From: Streptomyces sp. A1277
GTDB taxonomy: Bacteria > Actinomycetota > Actinomycetes > Streptomycetales > Streptomycetaceae
Length of the DNA: 62,369 bases
Assembly: GCF_004795015.1 (NCBI RefSeq)
Contig: NZ_SSBI01000049.1
Coordinates: forward strand, 1 to 62,369
Direction of reading: 5' to 3'
A program made the translations under genes and the position numbers. The notes beneath the pieces were generated by a model. That model made no database searches. It was not told the DNA's origin and worked only from the letters and a program-made list of their open reading frames with translations. Positions 32,974 through 41,712 of this stretch are shown here, piece after piece. Every line of letters starts with the position of its first letter. Position 1 is the first letter of the stretch.

Positions 32974-35751
32974 CCGGGTGGCCGGAAGTTCGGGAGGCAG
33001 CGCCTCCAGCGCGTCGCGGAGCTCGGCCCGCGATGTGATCCCCAGCTTCGGGAACACATGGTAGAGATGCGACGACACGGTCCGCGGCGAAAGGAACAGA
33101 TGCGACGCGATCTGCGGGTTCGACAGCCCCGTCGCCGCCAGCCTGGCGACCTCCAGCTCCTGCGGGGTGAGGGCCTCACCGGCCTTGCCCCGGCCGGTCC
33201 GCGTCATGCCGGTGGCGCGGAGCTCCGCCGCGGCCCGGGCCTCCCACGAACGGGCCCCGAGTTCCTCGAAGCGGTCGCGGGCGGCGGCCAGCTGCACCCG
33301 GGCGTCACGGTTGAGTCCTTGCCGGCGAAGCGCTTCGCCGTACGCCAGACGAGCATGGCCGACCTCGAAGGGCCACTGCTCGACACCCGGCAGCGCGAGT
33401 GCCTCCTCGAAACACCGGACCATGTCCTCGGCAGCCGATGTCATCGCCGTGACCGTGGCCGTGCTCAGCGCGAGCCGCGACGAGAGGTGACCGACACCGG
33501 CGTCGCGTAGCGCGTCCGCGTGCCGTCGCGCCTCCGCGTGCCGCCCGGTGCGCACGGCGGCCTCGACGAGGTCCGGCGCGGACCACACGGCCTCGGGGTT
33601 GAACGGCGGCAGCACACCCGGGGCGCAGATCGCCGTGGCGTGCCGGAACGCCGTCTCGAAGTCGGCGGCGCCGAGGGCCGCCCGGGCCGCCGCCTGGTGG
33701 GCGCAGTTCTCCAGCCGCCGCAGTCCCCTGGGCCCCGACCACTCCCAGACGGCCTCGCAGTGGCGGCGGCACGCGTCGAGGTCGCCGCGCTGGGCCGCGG
33801 CCATTGCAGCGACGTAGTGCCCCACCTGGGCGAACAGGTGGTACCCCGTCTCCTCGGACAGTGCGATGAGCTCGTCCGAGGCGTCGGCCGAGGACTGCCA
33901 CCGGCCGGCGTACAGGTCGTCCAGCGCGATGAACATCAGGGCCGGCATGCTCGACCCCACCGCGCCGCCGTCGCGTACGACCCGGGACACGGCCTCGCGA
34001 CAGCCCGGAAGCCGGTCGAGGTACGAGGCGGTCAGGGCGGTGCGGATGACCACGTCGGCGTCACTCTGGTCCCTCAGCCGCGCGATCTCCTCGTCCAGGC
34101 GGCGCAGCATGCCGTCGGTGACGGAGCCGAGGTCGTGGTGGACGCGCCCCAGCGACGCCGCGGCGGCGGGCGCCGCCTCGGGGAACCGGGCGAGCACATC
34201 GACCAGGGGCTGCCAGTGCTCGGGCCGGCCCGAGTACTGGCTGGCGAGCGTGAGGGTGAAGAGCGCGGTCTCCAGCTCGCCGGACGGCGGACCGGGCGAC
34301 ATCTGCGCCTGCTCGATCGCCTCCATCAGCAGCGCGTGGGCGGTGTCGGCGTCCCCTTCCGTGACGAGCACGAGGAAGCCGGCCGTCGCGGCCGCCGAGA
34401 GCGACCGGGCCGCCGGATCGCCCTCGACCTCACGCATGATCTCGTGGCTGACCTCCAGATGACCCGCGACCCAGGCGGCGACGTAGGCGGCCTGCGACAG
34501 GCGGCGTCTGCGGACCGTCCGGTCGGGGCTCAGCTCGGCCGCGCGCCGCAGCCTCGCGATCGCGCCGTCGGCGTCACCGCGTCGCAGGCTGCTCCGGGCC
34601 GCCGACTCCACGACGGCGGCGACCGCCTCGTCGGGCGCCGTCGTGGCTCTCGCGAGGTGATCACCGCGCCGCTCGGGCTGGTCGGCCAGCGCGTCGGCCA
34701 GCCGGCGGTGGGCGCTGCGCCGCTGTTCGCCGGTGGAACCGTCGACCACCGCGGACCTGACCAGCGGGTGCCTGAAGCGCACCGCGCGGCCGTTCTCCGC
34801 GACCATGACCAGGTGGTCTCGCTCCGCGGGAGCGAGCTCGTCGAGCCCGCCCGGCCCGCCGGCCGCCTCGAGAATGCCGATGTCGCCGGAGCCCTCGAGA
34901 GCCGCGAGCAGCAGTACCTCGCGCGTTCTCTGCGGCAGTCGTCCGACGCGGGCGCCGTATAGAGCGCGCACGTCCCGCCCCTGGCCGCTCGCCCACCCCG
35001 CCCCTTGGCCGTGTTGGTCGCCGGATGCCCCGGTGGATCCGGCGAACTCGAGCAGAGCCAGGGGGTTGCCCTGCGCCTCGTGCGCCACGGTCGAAAGGAC
35101 CCGACGGGGGAGGTGGGCGAAGCGCCGGGACAGCAGTCGCAGGGCGTCCGAGTCACCCAGCGGCGCGATCTCGAGCTCCGGCAGACCGGTGGACCGGAAG
35201 GATTCGTCGGACTCCGTCCGCCCTGCTCCGAGCAGCCCGATGCGGCGATCGCCCAGTCTTCTGGCGACGAAACCCACCGCAGCCCGGCTCGCCTGGTCGA
35301 CGGCATGAAGGTCATCGACCACGAGGAGCAACGGCCGCTCCTTCGCGGCCTCGTCGAACAGGGACAGTGCCGCGTTCAGGACGGCGATCCGGCTCGGCGC
35401 GGGACCGGCGCCGAGACCGAGGGCGACCTCGAGGGCCTCCCGCGTGGAACGCGGCAGGCGACCGAGCTCGTCCGGCAGCGAGCCGACGAGCTGATGGAGC
35501 CCCGCGAAGCTGATGTCCGTCTCGTACTCGTCGCCGCTCCCGCGGACCACCCGCATTCCCTTCGCGGCCGCCAGTTCGGCGGTCGCGTCCAGGAGTGCCG
35601 TCTTCCCCACGCCCGGATCACCGGTGAGCAGCAGGACGGCTCCGTCCATCCCGGCCATGTCCAGGAACGCCGCAAGCTCGGCGAGCTCGCCCTCCCGGCC
35701 GACCAGCCCAGTCGGGCCGACACCCATGCCTGTACTTGACTTCGCCCACAT
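32968..35751 (-). CDS. Large ATP-binding LuxR regulator (LAL family)
   Basis: A regulator of about 927 residues. The N-terminal AAA/NB-ARC-like ATPase (about 10-320) has Walker A GDPGVGKT and Walker B LLLVVDDLH. The middle (about 370-840) is a helical TPR-like repeat region rich in Ala and Leu. The C-terminal LuxR helix-turn-helix (about 865-927) reads LTPQELEVARLAATGLSNPQIASHL. The ATG at 35751 has AGGGA upstream; an upstream GTG (35793) and internal ATG (35727) are alternatives. LAL proteins (MalT-like) activate pathway genes in response to a small ligand. The downstream hydrolase is the natural target, and the palindrome in the 166-base cassette a candidate site. Confidence 0.88.
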   Translation of the reverse strand: MWAKSSTGMGVGPTGLVGREGELAELAAFLDMAGMDGAVLLLTGDPGVGKTALLDATAELAAAKGMRVVRGSGDEYETDISFAGLHQLVGSLPDELGRLPRSTREALEVALGLGAGPAPSRIAVLNAALSLFDEAAKERPLLLVVDDLHAVDQASRAAVGFVARRLGDRRIGLLGAGRTESDESFRSTGLPELEIAPLGDSDALRLLSRRFAHLPRRVLSTVAHEAQGNPLALLEFAGSTGASGDQHGQGAGWASGQGRDVRALYGARVGRLPQRTREVLLLAALEGSGDIGILEAAGGPGGLDELAPAERDHLVMVAENGRAVRFRHPLVRSAVVDGSTGEQRRSAHRRLADALADQPERRGDHLARATTAPDEAVAAVVESAARSSLRRGDADGAIARLRRAAELSPDRTVRRRRLSQAAYVAAWVAGHLEVSHEIMREVEGDPAARSLSAAATAGFLVLVTEGDADTAHALLMEAIEQAQMSPGPPSGELETALFTLTLASQYSGRPEHWQPLVDVLARFPEAAPAAAASLGRVHHDLGSVTDGMLRRLDEEIARLRDQSDADVVIRTALTASYLDRLPGCREAVSRVVRDGGAVGSSMPALMFIALDDLYAGRWQSSADASDELIALSEETGYHLFAQVGHYVAAMAAAQRGDLDACRRHCEAVWEWSGPRGLRRLENCAHQAAARAALGAADFETAFRHATAICAPGVLPPFNPEAVWSAPDLVEAAVRTGRHAEARRHADALRDAGVGHLSSRLALSTATVTAMTSAAEDMVRCFEEALALPGVEQWPFEVGHARLAYGEALRRQGLNRDARVQLAAARDRFEELGARSWEARAAAELRATGMTRTGRGKAGEALTPQELEVARLAATGLSNPQIASHLFLSPRTVSSHLYHVFPKLGITSRAELRDALEALPPELPATRL

Positions 35752-35964
35752 CCGCCGCGTCCCTCGCCGTACCTCGCGAAGCAGTCGAACCACCAGCCAC
35801 GCACCTGACCAGCAATTATCGCACCCCCGGGCAAACGGAGCGTGAAACCATCTGCTTCGCCGACACCCGCAGCTCCCAGACGAAGATCATGCAGAACACC
35901 AGCCGGGCGACCATCTCGGCCATACTGCGCACCCGGGTCTACCGACCCGGATCCCTGATCTGGC

Positions 35965-35988
35965 CGCAGGGCTGACAAGCCCTGCGGC
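35965..35988. terminator. Perfect 10-bp hairpin upstream of the LAL gene
   Basis: CCGCAGGGCT (35965-35974) and AGCCCTGCGG (35979-35988) pair exactly around GACA. It lies between the LAL gene and a transposase remnant, so it could be an old element end or a terminator. Confidence 0.5.
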
Positions 35989-36049
35989 GCTGGCGAGCCG
36001 AGAACGAGATCACCGGCCTCTACGCCGTCCCGTACGGCACGGGACCGGG

Positions 36050-36200
36050 GTTGGCACGACGAAGGCTTCTCCGCTCGGGAGGTGGCTTCACCAGAGCCCT
36101 TGCGGGAGATCAGTGCCTGGATACAGCGGCGTCGCAGCTCACCCCGCACAGAGCCATTCGAGTCGTACGCCTTGTCGCGGGTCGTCGGCGGTGCGCGTCC
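36050..36200 (-). pseudogene. IS5-family transposase fragment
   Basis: Read leftward, DKAYDSNGSVRGELRRR then IQALISRKGSGE matches the stretch after the second catalytic Asp in IS5-type DDE transposases (DKAYDS...R..LR.R.I...I). The rest is frameshifted or lost and no terminal inverted repeats were found. The region 35990-36060 beside it has no gene. Confidence 0.5.
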
Positions 36201-36243
36201 CGAAGGCGCGATGTCCTTCGGGACGCGCGGCAGGGGTCCGGGT

Positions 36244-36993
36244 TCAGGCGTTGTAGCCGCCGTGGGCGTCCAGCACCGCACCCGTGATGTATGACGCGGC
36301 GGGGCTCGCCAGGAAGGCGATCGCCGCGGCGATTTCGTCGGGGTGTCCCATGCGTTGCAGGGACAGCGAGCTGACCAGGGCCTTGAGGGTCTCGGAGTCC
36401 GGCGGTTGCATGCCGCCCTCCATCAGTCCGGCCTCCACGACGTTGGCCGTGATGTTCCGGGGCCCGAGGTCGCGTGCGACGCCCATGGTGTACCTCTCGA
36501 TCCCGGACTTGGTCGCCGAGTAGTCGGCAAGGCCGGGGGCCCCGACCCGGGAGCCCAGTCCGGAACTCACCGTGATGATGCGACCGCCCGTGCGCAGCAC
36601 TCGGGAGGCGGCCCGGATGACGGCAATCACGCCGAGGTAGTTGGTGGCGTGCATCCGGTCCAGGGCGGCGGTGTCGGCGTCCGAGTCGTCCACCGTGCCA
36701 GCCACGGAGATCGCCGCGTTGTTGACGAGGATGTCCAGGCCGCCGAAGTGCGCGACCACGTCGTCGATCAGCGCCGGCGCCCGGCTCGTGTCTGCCTGGT
36801 CGGACTGGAAAGCGACGGCCTTGGCTCCCTTGCCGTGCACCTCGTCGACGACGGCCTGCGCCTGCTTCTCGGAGCTGACGTAGGTGAAGGCGACGTCGGC
36901 GCCCTGCTCGGCCAGCAGCCGTACGGTCGCGGCTCCCAGTCCGCGCGACCCCCCGGTGACCAGGGCGACCTTGCCCATGAGTGGCTTGCTCAT
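36244..36993 (-). CDS. SDR family oxidoreductase (FabG-like)
   Basis: A 249-residue SDR. TGGSRGLGAATVR cofactor loop, NNAAIS, catalytic Ser in TVSSGLGS and YSATKSG Tyr-Lys, ending with YITGAVLDAHGGYNA as in FabG-type tetramers. GAGGTGAGAAGA precedes the ATG at 36993. It diverges from the Rrf2 regulator, and the 128-base gap holds three copies of an operator, so it is the likely main target of that regulator. A reductase for an electrophilic carbonyl or quinone is plausible given the Rrf2 link, but this is inference. Confidence 0.9.
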   Translation of the reverse strand: MSKPLMGKVALVTGGSRGLGAATVRLLAEQGADVAFTYVSSEKQAQAVVDEVHGKGAKAVAFQSDQADTSRAPALIDDVVAHFGGLDILVNNAAISVAGTVDDSDADTAALDRMHATNYLGVIAVIRAASRVLRTGGRIITVSSGLGSRVGAPGLADYSATKSGIERYTMGVARDLGPRNITANVVEAGLMEGGMQPPDSETLKALVSSLSLQRMGHPDEIAAAIAFLASPAASYITGAVLDAHGGYNA

Positions 36994-37028
36994 TCTTCTC
37001 ACCTCGTTGATTGACTCTTCCTGGCAGT

Positions 37029-37104
37029 CGCAACGCTAATTGTTACGACTTGCTTTTGCAACCTTTACTGTTACGACTGCGTTGTCGTAACATAAAGCGT
37101 TGCG
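37029..37104. promoter_or_regulatory. Three-copy 21-bp operator between SDR and Rrf2 genes
   Basis: Copy A (37029-37049) runs CGCAACGCT...GTTACGAC, copy B (37057-37077) TGCAACC...GTTACGAC in the same direction, and copy C (37084-37104) GTCGTAAC...AGCGTTGCG is inverted. A and C agree at 18 of 21 positions after reversal. Centres are spaced 28 and 27 bases apart, near multiples of a helical turn. Copy C ends 17 bases before the Rrf2 start. Autoregulation plus control of the SDR is likely. Confidence 0.8.
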
Positions 37105-37121
37105 GCCGAGAGGAGGGGTTC

Positions 37122-37556
37122 ATGAGTGCCAACAGCAGGTTGACCATTGCCGCCCACGCGCTGGCCTGGATCGGTCTCTACCAGCGCCAAGGCCATGAGG
37201 TCGCCACCTCCGAGCAGATCGCGACCAGCGCGAACACCAACCCCGTGGTGATCAGGCGGCTGCTCGGCGAGCTGCGCAGGGCCGGGCTCGTGGACTCCCG
37301 GCGGGGCGTGGGCGCGGGCTGGTCGCTGGCGCGGGAGCTGGAGTCGATGACCCTGCTCGACGTGTACGAGGCAGTGGAACCCGGCCCGCTGTTCGCGATG
37401 CACCGCACCCCCCCGGACCAGGGATGCGTGGTGGGTTACGGCATCCAGCCGGCCATGCAGGGCATCTACGAGGGCATCGAGGACACCCTGAGACACGAAC
37501 TGGCCCGCGTCACGCTCGAGAACGTACTTCGGGACGTACTCGCGGCACCTCGCTAG
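37122..37556 (+). CDS. Rrf2 family transcriptional regulator
   Basis: A 144-residue regulator. The winged helix (about 1-75) contains TSEQIATSANTNPVVIRRLLGELRRAGLVDSRRG, split here as recognition helix plus wing, and the family ending LLDVYEAVEPGPLFAMH. A single Cys (in DQGCVVG) is present instead of the three-Cys iron-sulfur cluster of IscR or NsrR, which points to an apo, YwnA/HypR-like sensor of electrophiles or disulfide stress. AGGAGGGG precedes the ATG. It is divergent from the SDR gene. Confidence 0.92.
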   Translation: MSANSRLTIAAHALAWIGLYQRQGHEVATSEQIATSANTNPVVIRRLLGELRRAGLVDSRRGVGAGWSLARELESMTLLDVYEAVEPGPLFAMHRTPPDQGCVVGYGIQPAMQGIYEGIEDTLRHELARVTLENVLRDVLAAPR

Positions 37557-37743
37557 CCTCCCCGTTACGCCCTGATATCGCCCAGATCGCCACCGATGCC
37601 CAGGCCAGTGAGGTGCCGAGCGGGTGCGTCCCCGTCGTCGGCGTGAACAATGTGCCGCCGTCGTTGAGCAGGTGCACCGGGCGCACGGCACGGGCGCCCT
37701 CGTACGCCGTGCCGGCCGGGTTCCCGCGGCGGCGAGGGTTCCC

Positions 37744-38985
37744 TCACGGAACTGGCACCGCGACGCCTTCCTCGCCCCTCCCGCGCTCCGGGCTCGCCCC
37801 GAGCGCCGTCAGCGTCACCCCGGCTGCCACCGCCAGCGCCGCCACCAGCCCCGCCGCGAGCACCGCCCAGTGACCCAGGAACGTACAGACGACCACCAGC
37901 AGCGCCGTGGCCGGCAGCACCGACTGCTGGGCGATCCCCACCTTGTAGAAGCGCGAGTGCAGCGCCCACACCGTGAGCAGGAACAGCGCTGTCGGCAGCG
38001 TCACCGCCGCCGACGCCGACAGCGCCGAAAGGTGCGCCTTGCCCACCGCATGCTCCACCGCCACCTCCAGGCCGGCCCCGATCGCGGCACCCGAGACGAA
38101 GATCAGGTAATGGCCGTAGCCCCAGAGGAAGGACTGCCGGTTGGACCGGAGGTGCCCGTGGATGGGGACCGCGAAGTACACCCACCAGGCGGCGAAGATG
38201 ATCAGCAGTCCGCCGGCGGCGATGGGCAGCAACTCACCCAGGGCCTCGTGCTCGTCGATCCCCGACTTCACGGCGACGGTGGCCGCCGCGATGGTCTCGC
38301 CGAGCACGATGAGCGTGAGCAGCCCGTACCGTTCGGCGATGTGGTGGGGGTGCCACGGCGTGGGGTGGGCCCGCTCCGCATACAGCGGTACGGCCATCTC
38401 CAGCAGCGCCATCACCAGGAAGACCCACGGGCGGCCGGCCTCCGGCAGGGCCAGTAGCCCCAGCCAGCCGATCTGGCACAGCCCGACGGCGTACCGCAGC
38501 GCCATCGTCCGCTCGGGGCCCTGGCTCGACAGCGCCACGCGCAGCCACTGCGCCGTCATGGCGAGCCGCATGATCGCATAGCCCAGGATGACGACCAGGT
38601 ACGCGTGTTCCTCGAACGCCCGGGAGACGCCTGCCGTCAGGACGAGCACGCCGGCTATCTGGATCAGCGTGACGATCCGGTACAGCACGTCGTCGTTGTC
38701 GTAAGCCGAGGCGAACCACGTGAAGTTCATCCACGCCCACCAGATGGCGAAGAAGATCATCAAGTAGTTGAGGATCCCCTCGCCCGTGTGTCCCTCGACT
38801 ATGGCGTGCACCAACTGGGCGCCTGCCTGGGCTATGGCCACGATGAAGCACAGGTCGAAGAAGAGCTCCAGTGAGGAGACGCCGCGGTGGGTCTCGTCGC
38901 GGCCTCGCGCCGTGAGCCTGCGCAGTGGTCTGTGGTGTGCGGGCGCCGCGGAGCACACCGGCGGCGGAGCCGGGCTGCTTGTCAT
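37744..38985 (-). CDS. Low temperature requirement protein A (LtrA) family membrane protein
   Basis: A 413-residue polytopic protein with about 11-12 hydrophobic helices. The LtrA hallmark SSLELFFDLCFIVAIAQ opens TM1, and WWAWMNFTWFASAYDNDDVLYR and AERYGLLTLIVLGETI (conserved Glu-Arg and Glu) follow. The function is unsettled; Listeria LtrA was named from a cold-sensitive mutant. The start overlaps the stop of a small membrane-protein gene by four bases (ATGA), so the two are made together. The C-terminal 20 residues are hydrophilic. Confidence 0.92.
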   Translation of the reverse strand: MTSSPAPPPVCSAAPAHHRPLRRLTARGRDETHRGVSSLELFFDLCFIVAIAQAGAQLVHAIVEGHTGEGILNYLMIFFAIWWAWMNFTWFASAYDNDDVLYRIVTLIQIAGVLVLTAGVSRAFEEHAYLVVILGYAIMRLAMTAQWLRVALSSQGPERTMALRYAVGLCQIGWLGLLALPEAGRPWVFLVMALLEMAVPLYAERAHPTPWHPHHIAERYGLLTLIVLGETIAAATVAVKSGIDEHEALGELLPIAAGGLLIIFAAWWVYFAVPIHGHLRSNRQSFLWGYGHYLIFVSGAAIGAGLEVAVEHAVGKAHLSALSASAAVTLPTALFLLTVWALHSRFYKVGIAQQSVLPATALLVVVCTFLGHWAVLAAGLVAALAVAAGVTLTALGASPERGRGEEGVAVPVP

Positions 38986-39341
38986 CTGGTGAGCCAAGCT
39001 CCGAAATGCCGCTGCAGTCGGGGATTGATCTGCCAGACCATCGCTGCTGCCGCCGCCGGGACGAGTACAGCGAGTCGCACCGGCAGGTACAGATCCTCCA
39101 GAACAGGGTTCGTGGCCAGGCCCAGCAGGACGATGGTGGGGTAGATACCGCACACGGTGAGGAGCCACAGCTTCCAACGCCGGACGGCGGGCGGAACGGT
39201 GGGGCCGAGCCGGGGTTCGGCGTTCGCGGACGCGTTGCGGCTCTGCTCCCGGAGCGTGTGCCGGATGTCTGTCACTGCCGGTGGGCTTGGCAGTCCAGGA
39301 TCGTCGGCACCGTAGGCATGGGAAACAATTCTCTCGTTCAT
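38982..39341 (-). CDS. Small membrane protein resembling the tail of ABM-type proteins
   Basis: A 119-residue protein. Residues 1-55 are hydrophilic. Two membrane helices follow (WLLTVCGIYPTIVLLGLA and RLAVLVPAAAAAMVWQI), then NPRLQRHFGAWL. This two-helix module, with its WKLWLL entry and GAWL ending, normally follows an ABM monooxygenase domain, which is absent here. GGAG precedes the ATG at 39341. Its stop overlaps the LtrA start, so a membrane partnership with LtrA is likely. Confidence 0.75.
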   Translation of the reverse strand: MNERIVSHAYGADDPGLPSPPAVTDIRHTLREQSRNASANAEPRLGPTVPPAVRRWKLWLLTVCGIYPTIVLLGLATNPVLEDLYLPVRLAVLVPAAAAAMVWQINPRLQRHFGAWLTR

Positions 39342-39424
39342 GGACCACTCCAAATCGAAATGCCGCGTATCGTTTTGATTCCATCGGTTCCTGCGCGACC
39401 GAGGCGCTGTCGGCGCTGCGTGAT

Positions 39425-39515
39425 GGGCTGCCCGCACGCAACAGCGGCAGCAGTTGCCGGGTGAGCAGCACAGGGCTCCGTTCGTCGCTCCGGTGACCAG
39501 AATCGACGCCTGGCG
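39425..39515 (-). pseudogene. Possible NmrA-like NAD(P)-binding fragment
   Basis: Two adjacent frames read QASILVTGAT and then LLTRQLLPLLRAGSP, together resembling the N-terminal Rossmann motif of NmrA-type oxidoreductases with a one-base frameshift between. No further similarity is visible before the small membrane-protein gene. The 240-base gap 39342-39588 otherwise holds no gene. Confidence 0.3.
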
Positions 39516-39588
39516 CAACCTTCCCGCGCAGGGGTCAAGGCCCGACGGCCCGGCGCCCAGGTGGGCGCCGGGCCAGGTCATGATCTGA

Positions 39589-41046
39589 TCACTGAGCGGA
39601 CTGGGTGTGGTCCTGCTCCACGTACACCTTGAGGGCCTGGAACTCCTCGATCGCGCGCGGGCCGCACAGGTAGCCGTAACCGCTTCCCTTGACGCCGCCC
39701 TCCTCGAAGTCCTCGCTGATGGCTCCCCAGGTGTTGATCCATACCGTGCCGGTGCGGATGCGCCGGGCGATCCGGCGGGCCTTCATCGAGTCCGAGCTGA
39801 ACACCGAGGCGGCCAGGCCGTAGATGGTGGCGTTCGCCTTGGCCACGGCGTCGTCCTCGTCGTCGAAGACCTCGAACGTCTGGACCGGACCGAAGACCTC
39901 TTCCTGCACGATCCGGACGTCGGTGCGGTCCACCTCGATCAGGCTCGGCCGGTAGAACGCGCCGGCGGCCAGCGGGCCGTCGGTGACCACACCGCCGCGC
40001 AGCAGCACCGTGCCGTACGAGGCGGCTTCCTCGACGATCGCGTCCACCCGCTGGGCGGACGCCCGGTCGATCACCGGGCCGAGCTGGGCCTTCTCGTCGT
40101 CGCCCGACCCGAGCCGCACCTGCGCGAGCGCGCCGGTAAGCCGAGTGCGCACCTGGTCGGCGATGTCCCGGTGAACCAGTACACGGGAGCCGGTGCAGCA
40201 GAACTGCCCGTTCATCAGCACCAGCGACTGCACCACGGTGGGGATCACCATGTCCAGATCGGCGTCGGGAAAGATCACCATGGGCGCCTTGCCGCCCAGT
40301 TCCAGACCGAGCCGCTTGAGTGTGGTGGAGGCCGCGGCCGCGATATGGCGCCCGACCGGCGTACTGCCGGTGTAGTTGATCACGTCGACCTTGTCCGAGG
40401 AGACCAGGAACGGGGCCCCGGTGTTGCCGGACTCGGTGAACACGCTGACCACGCCCGCCGGGATCTCCGGGACCGAGGCCAGGACCTGCGCGAAAAGCTC
40501 ATTGGTCAGTGCCGTCTGAGCCGGAAGTTTGACCACGACGGTGCAGCCGGCGGCCAGCGCCGGGCCCAGTGCCCGCACGGTCAGCATGATGGGGGAGTTC
40601 CAGGGAGAAATGATCCCGGCGACACCGAGCGGCTCGGGCACCGAGTGGGTGTACTGGCCGGGTGCCGTCTCGGCGGCGCGCCCGGCGGTCTGGGTGCGCA
40701 CAGAGGCCGCCGCGTACCGCAGCCACCCGGCCGCACCGCTGACCTCCCACGTGGTCTCACCCAGCAGCTTGCCGTTCTCCCGGGACAACATGGCCGCAAC
40801 CTCGGGTACCCGGGCCTCGAGGGCGTCGGCCAGCCGGCTGAGTGCTGTCGCCCGGAGCGAGGGAGTGCGCGCCCATTCGGTGGTCGCGAACGCGGCGGCG
40901 GCGGCGTCCACGGCGGCCGATGCCTCTGCCTCGCCACCGTCGTAGAACGAGCCGACGACGGTGCCGTCGGCCGGGTTGATCGATTCCAGAACCGAGCCGG
41001 AGCCGGTCCACTGTCCGTTGATCCAGTGCTGGGCGATGGTGTTCAC
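39589..41046 (-). CDS. Aldehyde dehydrogenase (NAD(P)+), betaine/vanillin-type
   Basis: A 485-residue cytosolic enzyme of normal length. Motifs in order are SPWNSPIM, VVKLPAQTAL (cofactor Lys), FTGSTPVG-like NYTGSTPVGRH, catalytic Glu in LELGGKAPM, nucleophile Cys in GQFCCTGSR, and EEVFGPVQ. The final segment FEEGGVKGSGYGYLCG fits a substrate channel of aromatic or branched aldehyde enzymes. It begins with GTG at 41046, and its ribosome site is supplied by the duplicated 166-base cassette. It is thus likely co-regulated with the hydrolase-ABM genes despite lying 8 kb away. Confidence 0.93.
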   Translation of the reverse strand: MNTIAQHWINGQWTGSGSVLESINPADGTVVGSFYDGGEAEASAAVDAAAAAFATTEWARTPSLRATALSRLADALEARVPEVAAMLSRENGKLLGETTWEVSGAAGWLRYAAASVRTQTAGRAAETAPGQYTHSVPEPLGVAGIISPWNSPIMLTVRALGPALAAGCTVVVKLPAQTALTNELFAQVLASVPEIPAGVVSVFTESGNTGAPFLVSSDKVDVINYTGSTPVGRHIAAAASTTLKRLGLELGGKAPMVIFPDADLDMVIPTVVQSLVLMNGQFCCTGSRVLVHRDIADQVRTRLTGALAQVRLGSGDDEKAQLGPVIDRASAQRVDAIVEEAASYGTVLLRGGVVTDGPLAAGAFYRPSLIEVDRTDVRIVQEEVFGPVQTFEVFDDEDDAVAKANATIYGLAASVFSSDSMKARRIARRIRTGTVWINTWGAISEDFEEGGVKGSGYGYLCGPRAIEEFQALKVYVEQDHTQSAQ

Positions 41047-41212
41047 GGTCTGCTCCTCGTGGTCTCGCCCGGGTACCGGGCGGATTCGCTGTCTCCACGA
41101 GAATGGCTCGGCCGCCGTGCCGACAGCCTCCGTCAGCTGACTGACATCCGGCCGACGGCTCCCTTACGTCAGTACCGGGGCAGTGCTGAGACCCGACCGG
41201 TAGCTCTCACAG
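41047..41212. repeat. 166-bp regulatory cassette, copy 2
   Basis: Second copy of 32808-32973, beginning at the base beside the aldehyde dehydrogenase GTG. Differences are single substitutions at five places, none in the ribosome site GAGGAGCAGACC or the palindrome GTCAGCTGAC. At its far end the LAL stop is kept as a relic (CTGTGA read leftward), showing that copy 1 is the source. Confidence 0.93.
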
Positions 41213-41289
41213 GGCGGTTCGTGAAGTGATGTCCGTTTCTCGGTGAGGTTGGTGCAGGGCTGCTGGTCGTGGGGCTTCGGGTGGCTACT

Positions 41290-41700
41290 GCTTCCTGGGC
41301 ACCCTGTTCCGCTACTGGAGCCCGGTCCAGGAGAACGAACCGTGCCGGGCGTTCAACCTGGCGAAGGACAAGGCACGGGCCAAGAGCGTCATGGTCCCGG
41401 AGGCTGCCACCTTCCAAGACCTGCGCGACTGCATGGACGCGGTGCTGATCGCTGCCGGTGTGCCGCCGCGCAGCGTGCAAGGCTGGATGCGGCACGGCAC
41501 CCTGGCCGAGACGATGGACACGTACGGCTGCGCTCTCGAAGTGGACTGGGAGAACGCGCCCCCTCGTTCGAGGAGTTGTACGGCTTCCCGGCGCAGTCCG
41601 GTCTTCCGGAGGCCGCCGCCCTGCCGCCCCAGGCGGAGCGGGAGCAGGCTCGTGCCGGCCTCCTGCTCCGGGCTCCGGCGGGGGCGTTGCGCTCACCGCC
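41290..41700 (+). pseudogene. Tyrosine recombinase (phage/ICE integrase) C-terminal fragment
   Basis: TFQDLRDCMDAVLIAAGVPP followed by VQGWMRHGTLAETMDTYG matches the catalytic end of tyrosine integrases (HDLR...ASxLIxxG...V...LGH..I..TMDTYGH). The first catalytic His of HxxR is replaced (QDLRD). A frame shift follows at about 41560, after which PSFEELYGFPAQSGLPEA continues the tail. The N-terminal two thirds is missing. It cannot be active and marks a former mobile element. Confidence 0.65.
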
Positions 41701-41712
41701 GCGCAGCGATGA

